From contig CANBFE010000024.1 in assembly GCA_947367855.1 (NCBI GenBank), positions 1 through 59,587 on the forward strand: a stretch of DNA of 59,587 nt, written 5' to 3'. Shown here piece after piece: positions 52,587 through 59,587 of the stretch (position 1 is the stretch's first letter; each line of letters opens with the position of its first letter). This DNA comes from an uncultured Lachnospiraceae bacterium. GTDB lineage: Bacteria; Bacillota; Clostridia; Lachnospirales; Lachnospiraceae. Made by a program: the position numbers and the translations under genes. The notes beneath the pieces are model-generated. The model was not told where the DNA came from. It made no database searches and saw only the letters and a program-made list of their open reading frames with translations.

Positions 52587-53771
52587 ATGAAGGAAACATT
52601 GTACACGGCGGGGGAGATCGCCAGGATTGCCGGGGTGTCGCTTAGGACAATACGGTTTTATGATTCCAAGGGCCTGCTGAAACCGGTAAGCCATTCGGAG
52701 GCAGGATACCGGTATTACAATCAGAAGTCAGTGGAGATTCAGCAGCGGATTCTGATGTTGAAATATCTGGGATTTTCCCTGCAGAAAATTCAGCAGATTC
52801 TCTGGGAACAGGATATGGAACTGGAGCTTTCGGAGCAGAAGGCGCTTTTGCAGCAGAAAAAGAATCAACTGGAAGAGCTGATTTCCGCCATCGAGATGAT
52901 GGAACAGAGCCGGGAGGAGGATAAGTGGAATTTCCTGCTCCGGCTGCTGAACCTGTTGACGGAGGAAGAAAAGGTGAAGGAGCAGTACAGAACCTCTTCC
53001 AATCTGGAGAAGCGGATCCGCATTCATGACTACAGCACAAATCCCCAGAAGTGGATGGACTGGGTGTACGAGCGCCTGGAGCTGAAGGAAAATGACCGGG
53101 TTCTGGAATTGGGCTGCGGCACGGGACTGCTGTGGCAGGAGAATATCCACAGGCTTCCCCGGGGACTTCAGCTGACGCTGACGGACCGTTCGGAGGGAAT
53201 GTTGGAGAAGACCAGGGAAAATCTTGCCGGGTATGGGGATTTGCTGGAGGAGAGGGGCATCCGCATCACCTGTCGTCTGGAAGACGCGGACTGCCCTGTT
53301 CTGGAGAAGGATTTTTACGACTGCGTCATTGCAAATCATATGCTGTACCATGTGAAGGAGCGGGAGATATGCCTGGGCGCCGTGGCCAAAAGCCTCAAGG
53401 CGGAGGGGACTTTTTTCTGTTCCACCATAGGCAATGAACACATGCGGGAGCTGCATGAACTGGTGAAAGCCTTTGATCCGCGGATCGAAATGCCCTATAC
53501 CAGTATGACTGCGGGCTTCCGCCTGGAGAATGCAGCCCTGCAGCTTCAGCCGTTCTTTTCCGGGATTGAGCGGATGGACCAGGAAAATGACCTGATTGTG
53601 GACGATGTGGAGGCGATTTATGAGTATGCTCACTCTTATCCCGGCAATGCCGCCTGTATCCTGGAACAGCGGGAAGAAGAATTCCGCAGGGCGCTTGCGG
53701 AGCGGATGGAGAGAGAAGGCGCTCTGTTTATCCGCAAGGCTACCGGGATGTTCCGCTGTCGGAATGTGTGA
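52587..53771 (+). CDS. MerR-family regulator fused to a SAM-dependent methyltransferase
   Basis: 394 residues. Residues 1-70 are a MerR winged helix (LYTAGEIARIAGVSLRTIRF, then YDSKGLLKPVSHSEAGYRYY), 75-120 the dimerising coiled coil, and about 150-394 a class I methyltransferase with SAM motif VLELGCGTGLLW, LTLTDRSEGML, and DCVIANHMLYHV. The effector domain of ordinary MerR proteins is thus replaced by an enzyme. It probably activates its own 19-bp-spacer promoter and may sense or modify a small molecule. ATG 52587 follows AAAGGACAGGG. Confidence 0.9.
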   Translation: MKETLYTAGEIARIAGVSLRTIRFYDSKGLLKPVSHSEAGYRYYNQKSVEIQQRILMLKYLGFSLQKIQQILWEQDMELELSEQKALLQQKKNQLEELISAIEMMEQSREEDKWNFLLRLLNLLTEEEKVKEQYRTSSNLEKRIRIHDYSTNPQKWMDWVYERLELKENDRVLELGCGTGLLWQENIHRLPRGLQLTLTDRSEGMLEKTRENLAGYGDLLEERGIRITCRLEDADCPVLEKDFYDCVIANHMLYHVKEREICLGAVAKSLKAEGTFFCSTIGNEHMRELHELVKAFDPRIEMPYTSMTAGFRLENAALQLQPFFSGIERMDQENDLIVDDVEAIYEYAHSYPGNAACILEQREEEFRRALAERMEREGALFIRKATGMFRCRNV

Positions 53772-53822
53772 TCAAAGGGCAGCAAAGGAGTGCGCATAAT
53801 ACAGGAGAAGGGAGAGTTAAAG

Positions 53823-54047
53823 ATGGACAAAGAGAGACGTGAAAGGATTTCGGAGGCGGTGGGGTTGATTCACCAGGCAAGGGAGATTCTGGAGGAGGTG
53901 TTGGACGAAGAGCAGAAATGCTACGAAAGTCTGCCGGAGGGAATGCAGAACGGGGAGAAGGGCGAACAGATGCAGGAGAACATGGAGATCATTGAGGATG
54001 TGTTGGGCTGCCTGGAAGACGTGGACGATTTGGAAGATATTTCTTAG
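53823..54047 (+). CDS. Small acidic helical protein, unknown function
   Basis: 74 residues, nearly all predicted helix with heptad-like Leu/Ile/Val spacing (ISEAVGLIHQAREILEEVLD and IIEDVLGCLEDVDDLEDIS), very acidic. ATG 53823 follows GGAGAAGGGAGAG. It lies between the MerR fusion and a permease with short gaps, probably in one operon. No family recognised; a coiled-coil adaptor is possible. Confidence 0.7.
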   Translation: MDKERRERISEAVGLIHQAREILEEVLDEEQKCYESLPEGMQNGEKGEQMQENMEIIEDVLGCLEDVDDLEDIS

Positions 54048-54098
54048 CGGATATGTCAGGGCAGCTGCGGCAAAACCGGAAAGGATGAAGAGGGACAC

Positions 54099-55226
54099 AT
54101 GAAAAAACACACAGGATCAGGCAGGATTGCCGCGTTTTTGAAGAAGGAAGCCGTACTCTGCATTGCGGCCGTACTGGCGTTTGGTTCCATGTTTCTGGTG
54201 CCGCCGGATGCCGGATACCTGAATTACCCGGATTACCGGGTACTGGCGCTGCTGTTTTGCCTGATGCTTGTGATAGCCGGCCTGCAGGAAATCGGGCTGT
54301 TCCGGTATCTGGGGCTGCGGTTTCTGGGAAAAATTCGAAATACGGGCGAACTGTGTCTTTTGCTGACGGCACTGTGCTTCTTTGGCAGCATGCTCATTAC
54401 CAATGACGTTGCATTGATTACATTTGTACCCTTCGCCGTTATGGTGCTGACCATGGCAGGACAGCAGAAGCTGCTGATTCCGGTGGTGGTGCTGCAGACC
54501 ATTGCGGCGAATCTGGGCAGCATGCTGACGCCCATCGGCAATCCCCAGAACCTGTACCTGTATACGGCGTTTGCATTGTCCATGGGGACTTTTCTGGGAT
54601 ATATGCTTCCGCTTGCGGCAGTTTCCCTTGTATTACTGGCGGGCGCGGCGCTGCTGACAGGCAGGGAGCCGCTGTCCGTGAAGTACCTGCATCCGGAGGC
54701 GCCTGACAGACGGAAACTGGCGGTATACCTTGTGCTGTTTCTGGTCTGTCTGACCTGCGTGCTCCGGCTGCTGCCCTGGCCGTTGATGTTGGGGATAGTG
54801 GCGATTGGGGTGTTTATCACGGACAGGAGCCTGTTTGGAAAGGTGGATTATTTCCTGCTTCTGACTTTTGTGTGTTTTTTTCTGTTTATCGGCAATGCCG
54901 GGCGGATTCCGGCGGTTTCGTCTCTGCTGAAGGAGCTGATTCAGGGGCGGGAGCTGCCTGCAGGGGTAGTGTTGAGCCAGGTGATCAGCAATGTGCCGGC
55001 GGCGATTCTGCTGTCCGGGTTTACGGATCATGCCAGAGGTCTTCTGTACGGCGTGAATATCGGAGGCCTGGGGACATTGATTGCCTCCCTGGCCAGTGTG
55101 ATTTCCTACCGGCTGTACGGGAACAGCGAAGGCGCCGAAAAAGGGACCTACATGAAGACCTTTACCCTGTACAATGTGGTGTTTCTGGCAGTTTTGTATG
55201 CCGTCGCCATGTTCCTGACAGGCTGA
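54099..55226 (+). CDS. SLC13/ArsB/NhaD-like ion transporter (anion permease)
   Basis: 375 residues with about 11 membrane helices. Diagnostic motifs are ITNDVALITFVPF and IGNPQNLYLY in the first half and QVISNVPAAILLSG in the second, the inverted hairpin regions of the ion transporter superfamily (YbiR-like branch). Transport of dicarboxylates, arsenite or another anion cannot be distinguished. Start follows AAGGATGAAGAGGG. Confidence 0.85.
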   Translation: MKKHTGSGRIAAFLKKEAVLCIAAVLAFGSMFLVPPDAGYLNYPDYRVLALLFCLMLVIAGLQEIGLFRYLGLRFLGKIRNTGELCLLLTALCFFGSMLITNDVALITFVPFAVMVLTMAGQQKLLIPVVVLQTIAANLGSMLTPIGNPQNLYLYTAFALSMGTFLGYMLPLAAVSLVLLAGAALLTGREPLSVKYLHPEAPDRRKLAVYLVLFLVCLTCVLRLLPWPLMLGIVAIGVFITDRSLFGKVDYFLLLTFVCFFLFIGNAGRIPAVSSLLKELIQGRELPAGVVLSQVISNVPAAILLSGFTDHARGLLYGVNIGGLGTLIASLASVISYRLYGNSEGAEKGTYMKTFTLYNVVFLAVLYAVAMFLTG

Positions 55227-55413
55227 AGCGCAACCGGTCCGGCAGGCGTTGGGTTTTATGGACATCAGCAGACATGCTTTCTTATATGGCGGTTACAATA
55301 AAACGGAAAAACAGAAAATATAGGAAGAAAATGAACAGAACAAAATAAAAAGAAGTAAATTGGAAGAAGAAAGTGCAAGGTATGCAAGGGGGCAATTTGG
55401 GAGGTAGGGGAAA

Positions 55414-57360
55414 ATGAAAATAACGGCAGATGAAATCCAGGTCAGTCAGGTAAAAATCCAGGATGCCTTCTGGTCCGAAATCCAGGGGAAGGTCACGGAC
55501 ATTGTGATTCCCTTTCAGGAAAGGGTTCTGAAGGATCAGGTGCCCGGCGTGGAAAAGAGCCATGCCATTGAGAATTTCCGCATCGCCGCAGGTTTAAAGG
55601 AGGGGGAATTCTACGGCATGGTATTTCAGGACAGCGATGTGGCCAAGTGGTTGGAAGGGGCGGCTTATGCCCTGTCCGTGAAGCCGGATGCTGCCCTGGA
55701 GGAGCGGGCCGACGAAATCATTGAGATCATTGAAAAGGCCCAGCAGCCAGACGGCTATCTGGATACCTATTTTATTGTCAAAGAGCCGGAGCACCGCTGG
55801 CAGAATCTCCATGAATGTCATGAGCTGTACTGCGCAGGGCATATGATGGAGGCGGCTGCGGCGTATGTGGAAGCAACGGGAAAGGACAGGCTTCTTCGGG
55901 TCACAGAACGTCTGGCAGACCATATCATTTCCCGGTTCGGCCCGGAAGAGGGGAAGGAGCATGGTTTCCCGGGGCACCAGGAGGTGGAAGTCGGCCTGAT
56001 GAAGCTCTATCATGTCACAGGGAAAGAGAAGTACAAGGACATGGCCCGGTATTTTCTGGAGGAAAGAGGCAAAAATCCGGATTATTTTTATCAGGAAAAA
56101 GTAAAGCGGGGATGGCAGCACTGGGGGCAGTACAGCCTGGACAAACCGGATGTAGCCTACAATCAGGCGCATCAGACCATTTATGAGCAGAAGGAAGCCG
56201 TGGGCCACGCGGTCCGGGCGCTGTACATGTATACGGCCATGGCGGACCTGGCGGGAACCGACGGGGACAGGCGGCTGTACCAGGCATGCAGGACGCTTTG
56301 GGATAATATTGTGAACTGTAAGCTGTATATCACCGGCGGAATCGGCGGGAATCCGGAGGGGGAGTCCTTTTCCAACAATTATGAGCTGCCCAACGACATG
56401 GCGTACGCGGAGACCTGCGCCTCTATTGCCATGGTATTTTTCGCCCACAGGATGTTGGAGACGGAAGCGGACGGGGTCTATGCGGACATCATGGAGAAGG
56501 AGCTGTACAACAGCACCATCAGCGGCATGCAGTTGGACGGAAAGCGGTACTTTTACGTCAATCCCCTGGAAAGCGAACCCGGGGTGTCCGGGAAGCTGTT
56601 CGGATACGGGCATTCTCTGCCCCAGCGGCCGGGGTGGTATGCCTGTGCCTGCTGCCCGCCCAATCTGGTGAGACTGGTTGCCTCCCTGGGGAAGTACTGT
56701 TGGAGCGAAAGCGATACCACCGTTTATTCCCATTTGATGATCGGACAGAGGGCGGAACTGGATCAGGCGGATATTACCCTGGAAACGGCTTATCCCTGGG
56801 AGGGGAGCGCCGTGTACCGGGTGACGCCTAAAAGGGAGGAGCGCTTCACTCTGGCCATTCACATTCCATACTATGTGGATTTTTGGCAGGAGGAAGCGGT
56901 GCTGACGATTAACGGGGAGGCTGTGGACCCAGGGAGGCTGCTGAAAAAAGGGTATGTATACCTGGAAAGGCAGTGGAAGGCCGGAGATGTGGTGGAGCTG
57001 CGTTTTCCCATGGAAGTGCGCAAGGTTTATGCCAATCAGCATGTCCGGGAGAATGCGGGCTGTGTGGCGCTGCTGCGGGGCCCTGTGGTGTACTGCTTTG
57101 AGGGGGCCGACAATCAGGGGCTTCTTCAGAGTCTGCGGATTCCCAGGGAGATGAAGGCATGGGCACATCTTTGCGAAGACGGAATTTTGAAAGGAAATGT
57201 ACTGATTGACGTGGAAGGCTATCGGATGACAGGCGGCGGAGAGTTGTACAGCGAGAAGCCCCCGGTAAAGGAAAAGGCGCTTCTGCGGGCCATTCCCTAT
57301 TATGCATGGGCAAACCGTGGCGAGAACCAGATGCGGGTGTGGCTGTTGGAAGAAGGGTGA
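55414..57360 (+). CDS. GH127 beta-L-arabinofuranosidase-like enzyme
   Basis: 648 residues, no signal peptide. Belongs with HypBA1-type enzymes that release beta-L-arabinofuranose. Zinc and nucleophile residues are present: Glu and Cys in AYAETCASIAM, and CACCPPNLVR holding the catalytic Cys pair. The (alpha/alpha)6 barrel spans residues to about 440 (QQPDGYLDTYF, HELYCAGHMMEAA), followed by beta-sandwich domains (LLRGPVVYCFEG). Strong ribosome site GGGAGG. Cytoplasmic, so it acts on imported saccharides. Confidence 0.92.
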   Translation: MKITADEIQVSQVKIQDAFWSEIQGKVTDIVIPFQERVLKDQVPGVEKSHAIENFRIAAGLKEGEFYGMVFQDSDVAKWLEGAAYALSVKPDAALEERADEIIEIIEKAQQPDGYLDTYFIVKEPEHRWQNLHECHELYCAGHMMEAAAAYVEATGKDRLLRVTERLADHIISRFGPEEGKEHGFPGHQEVEVGLMKLYHVTGKEKYKDMARYFLEERGKNPDYFYQEKVKRGWQHWGQYSLDKPDVAYNQAHQTIYEQKEAVGHAVRALYMYTAMADLAGTDGDRRLYQACRTLWDNIVNCKLYITGGIGGNPEGESFSNNYELPNDMAYAETCASIAMVFFAHRMLETEADGVYADIMEKELYNSTISGMQLDGKRYFYVNPLESEPGVSGKLFGYGHSLPQRPGWYACACCPPNLVRLVASLGKYCWSESDTTVYSHLMIGQRAELDQADITLETAYPWEGSAVYRVTPKREERFTLAIHIPYYVDFWQEEAVLTINGEAVDPGRLLKKGYVYLERQWKAGDVVELRFPMEVRKVYANQHVRENAGCVALLRGPVVYCFEGADNQGLLQSLRIPREMKAWAHLCEDGILKGNVLIDVEGYRMTGGGELYSEKPPVKEKALLRAIPYYAWANRGENQMRVWLLEEG

Positions 57361-57420
57361 GAGCGCGGCGCCGCACAGGGTTCCCGCAGAGAAGGCGGAA
57401 GTCGAATCTGCATGAAAATA

Positions 57421-57467
57421 CGGCATAGTTCCGGGCTGTCACTTTGCATTTGCCCGGAATTATGCCG
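57421..57467 (-). terminator. Strong 16-bp inverted repeat, probable terminator of the leftward gene
   Basis: CGGCATAGTTCCGGGC pairs with GCCCGGAATTATGCCG (one G-U pair) around a 14-base loop. On the reverse strand it is followed by TATTTTC, on the forward strand by A-rich sequence, so it best serves the small gene at 57527-57811; it also separates the GH127 gene. Confidence 0.65.
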
Positions 57468-57526
57468 AAAAATAAATCATTCTGTGGCAGGATACTGCAG
57501 GGCGGCAGAAGATGCCTTCGTTAAAT

Positions 57527-57811
57527 TCAGCGGAACAGCAGCGGAGAGCCGCCGTCAAAGCCGTCGTTGATGTCCTGCAGGCTGTCTTTCAGCTTCTGGT
57601 TGGTGGCGCAGGAGGCTTCGCTCTGAAGATCCATATACAGGATAAACACGTCCTCCAGGTCCATATTCCGTTCAGCGGCGATTTCCTCCATCACGGGCCG
57701 AAGCTTTTCCAACTGGACGGAGACCTGGACCTTCTGGGGATCGATTTCTCCTAAAACATTTTCCGCATATGCGTTGATGCGTTCCAATAATTTTCTGTTT
57801 TCGTCTGTCAT
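57527..57811 (-). CDS. Small conserved-looking hypothetical protein, 94 residues
   Basis: Starts MTDENRKLLERINAYAENVL after a good ribosome site (AAAAAGAGG) on the reverse strand. Largely helical and acidic; contains AAERNMDLEDVFILYMDLQ and SLQDINDGFDGG. Upstream in-frame codons extend the frame by 28 residues but carry no ribosome site. I do not recognise the family. Convergent with the GH127 gene. Confidence 0.65.
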   Translation of the reverse strand: MTDENRKLLERINAYAENVLGEIDPQKVQVSVQLEKLRPVMEEIAAERNMDLEDVFILYMDLQSEASCATNQKLKDSLQDINDGFDGGSPLLFR

Positions 57812-57902
57812 GTTTTTAACCTCTTTTTCTTTTTTATTTTTCTCCCAAGTAATATCATTCCGATTTTTGGGTGTATATTGATTGATTTTTCTCATTCCTG
57901 AT

Positions 57903-58688
57903 TCATGAAAATATGCTATTTAATTGAGTATCTATCTTTTTCTTCAGTAGGATATCATCACATGAAAAGACAAGCAATGGACTGTGATAGGTATTGACGC
58001 TTAGTGCATAGCGCTCGTTATAGCTAAAATAATGAAGTTTATCGCCAAACCATACTTCTTCTTTGTGAAGGTCAAGGAACCTCACTACAAGCCATCTCAC
58101 AAATTCCATCTTTTCTTCTGCCGTTCCGCCGCAAATCGAACATGGAAATAAATATTTTTTCAAGATTGCATCGCAGGAATTGACAGATGTTCCAACTGAT
58201 ACCTTATGCTCAAATTTTTCCTGATACATGTTAAATGCTTTCTGAAATAAGTATTTTTCAAAACTCCCGGCGAAGTAATGATCCTTCCAGTCTGTAACTA
58301 CGGGATTGTCTTCCTGCTTTCCTATCCTCAAATAACAATGTGCTTCTGTCCAATGGTAAGAAAACAGAAGAAGCCCCTGCTGCAAATATTCTTGCGCATC
58401 AAAATCTTCATCACAAAACAGCTCAAGAATGGTATGGATGTTGGGTTCCATATAACCATCCCATTCTCTTTCGAGCAAACCCCCATCACTTTCTCCCATT
58501 GCCTTTAGGTAGTCAAGGTATACTTTTGGAATACGGTAACCGTACTCGGCACAGATGTTTTCTAAATGCTGAATTTGTCCGTCTGACGCGGACATGCATT
58601 TACTGCTCCATGACCTGTCAAAATTTGATATTGTTCTGTACAGCCGTTCCATAACAGACTCCGGCGTCCCTTGATAAAATTGTATCAT
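57903..58688 (-). CDS. SMI1/KNR4 (SUKH) family protein
   Basis: 261 residues, soluble. The N-terminal 150 residues have the SUKH pattern: HLENICAEYGYRIPKVYLDYLKAMG, then LLLFSYHWTEAHCYL and a tryptophan-rich strand pair. Bacterial SUKH proteins often act as immunity proteins for contact-dependent or polymorphic toxins, but no toxin is adjacent. A CSICGG motif occurs near residue 180. The start has no strong ribosome site (GAAAGGAAACAGATTTC precedes). The divergent 58689-58957 gap shows no gene. Confidence 0.75.
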   Translation of the reverse strand: MIQFYQGTPESVMERLYRTISNFDRSWSSKCMSASDGQIQHLENICAEYGYRIPKVYLDYLKAMGESDGGLLEREWDGYMEPNIHTILELFCDEDFDAQEYLQQGLLLFSYHWTEAHCYLRIGKQEDNPVVTDWKDHYFAGSFEKYLFQKAFNMYQEKFEHKVSVGTSVNSCDAILKKYLFPCSICGGTAEEKMEFVRWLVVRFLDLHKEEVWFGDKLHYFSYNERYALSVNTYHSPLLVFSCDDILLKKKIDTQLNSIFS

Positions 58689-58957
58689 TGAAATCTGTTT
58701 CCTTTATTCTCCAAATGCGGATACTGGGACTTATTTTTTGTGAGAAGTACTACCGCTTTCCTCTCGATTGACAGGAACAGCTTTCAGGTGAAAAGTGATA
58801 CATCCGCAGGGACATGGGCGAACCATTCCATATTTTTTACTTTCACCTCTATAGGTAAAGTTAACGCCCAATCTTCAATACATCATTTTTCATATTTTAT
58901 GAGTTCTTCTCCAAATTTGTACAAAAATATTTTCTAATATAGTTTATCACCAGATGC

Positions 58958-58986
58958 TTGTTAAGTACAGATATTTTTGATAAAAT
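58958..58986 (+). promoter_or_regulatory. Promoter of the last gene
   Basis: TTGTTA (58958-58963), 17-base spacer, TAAAAT (58981-58986), about 60 bases before the start codon. Confidence 0.55.
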
Positions 58987-59048
58987 GTATAGATAAGGAA
59001 AATAAATAAGACTGCTTCCGGAGACGGGAGGGAACAGGAGATACAGAG

Positions 59049-59528
59049 ATGGGGATTTTGGGGCGTTTTAAGAAAGAGGAGAAACCGGGGGAAGGCACAA
59101 CGGATGTTCTTTCCGTTTCGGAGCTGAAGGATTTTCACCCCTATGAAACCGGGTTGGCGCAGACTGTTGAGGAGTTGGCCGCAGAATTTCACCAGAAGGG
59201 ATGCCCTGCCCCCAGGCCCTGTGAACGGGAGCAGTTCATCGCTTTGCTTGCAGGTGTTTCTGCCCTGCGCAGGACGCCCGGTATTCCCGGTCCCACAGAG
59301 GACTGCCCGGATTATTTTACAACCCTGCCCAGATGCGCTTCCCCGGAAGCAGAGGCAGAGTGCCGGACACACCTGGAAAAGGTGTTCGGTATCACGAATA
59401 GACAGTCTCTACTGGAATTTTGCAGGAAAGAAATCTGCTGTCACAGCCAGTACCTGGATTTTACAGGGTTCTGGGAGAACCATCCTCCTTTTGCTATGGA
59501 TCAGCTGAATAAGGAGCTTCCTGTATAA
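59049..59528 (+). CDS. Hypothetical protein, 159 residues
   Basis: Starts MGILGRFKKEEKPGEG after GGAACAGGAG. Soluble, with six Cys, and the segment EKVFGITNRQSLLEFCRKE, which faintly recalls DUF1266-type proteins; I would not rely on that. Complete within the window with its own likely promoter. The final 59 bases after it contain nothing recognisable. Confidence 0.6.
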   Translation: MGILGRFKKEEKPGEGTTDVLSVSELKDFHPYETGLAQTVEELAAEFHQKGCPAPRPCEREQFIALLAGVSALRRTPGIPGPTEDCPDYFTTLPRCASPEAEAECRTHLEKVFGITNRQSLLEFCRKEICCHSQYLDFTGFWENHPPFAMDQLNKELPV

Positions 59529-59587
59529 TTCAAATATAGGGAATTGCAAGAAGGGTGGTTGATAAAAAAATACCTCAGAGTAAAATA

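Noticed and set aside
55594..57426. Reverse-strand open frame of 610 codons over GH127
   Set aside because: Shadow of a clear GH127 gene with all catalytic residues; the antisense product has no domain.

Overview
The window looks like chromosome from a gut Lachnospiraceae-type Firmicute. The basis is SigA-like TTGACA/TATAAT promoters, strong AGGAGG-like ribosome binding sites, type III glutamine synthetase, a split glutamate synthase with an ANTAR regulator, a bile salt hydrolase, and glycan-degrading enzymes (GH29, GH127). No rRNA, tRNA, prophage, transposase or CRISPR array was seen.

Layout. 1-5926: nitrogen assimilation. A truncated glnN runs leftward; divergently there is a glutamate synthase in three pieces, a second glutamine synthetase and an ANTAR antiterminator (NitR-like). 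Both divergent leaders have a SigA promoter, an AAAGGC-containing hairpin at the transcript start and an overlapping terminator, so they look like targets of that protein. 6086-9942: 1-phosphofructokinase, PTS enzyme I and pyrophosphatase, with a 61-bp minisatellite between the first two. 10014-22617: mixed metabolic and accessory genes: Uma2-like nuclease, an 801-residue carbohydrate-active protein, HTH, an ABC transporter behind a truncated HTH gene, TRIC channel, GNAT, bile salt hydrolase, DUF1848, a DUF4303-like protein, a zinc-ribbon kinase and hemerythrin. A structured repeat family (ends GTAACAGTTCAG) is scattered here. 22796-33404: an ABC-2 exporter (two permeases plus ATPase), then two half-size ABC exporters, an OmpR/histidine kinase pair, and a membrane-anchored extracytoplasmic protein translationally coupled to the kinase. 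33461-41868: alanine symporter, peptidase T, MiaB and a DUF4132 protein. 41894-45035: a yybP-ykoY (Mn2+) riboswitch controlling a CaCA-family antiporter, then a Na/Pi cotransporter. 45085-50976: a three-gene phosphorelay operon whose last protein is a histidine kinase-receiver-DegV fusion, the most unusual protein here. 51008-57360: alpha-L-fucosidase, a MerR-methyltransferase fusion with a MerR-type 19-bp-spacer promoter, a small acidic protein, an SLC13/ArsB-like permease and a GH127 enzyme. 57527-59528: small hypotheticals and a SUKH-family protein.

A recurrent theme is in-frame or intergenic tandem repeats and hydrophilic insertions in otherwise conserved proteins: enzyme I, one ABC exporter, one ABC ATPase and the alanine symporter. 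All functional calls are from reading the translated sequence; no database search was run.
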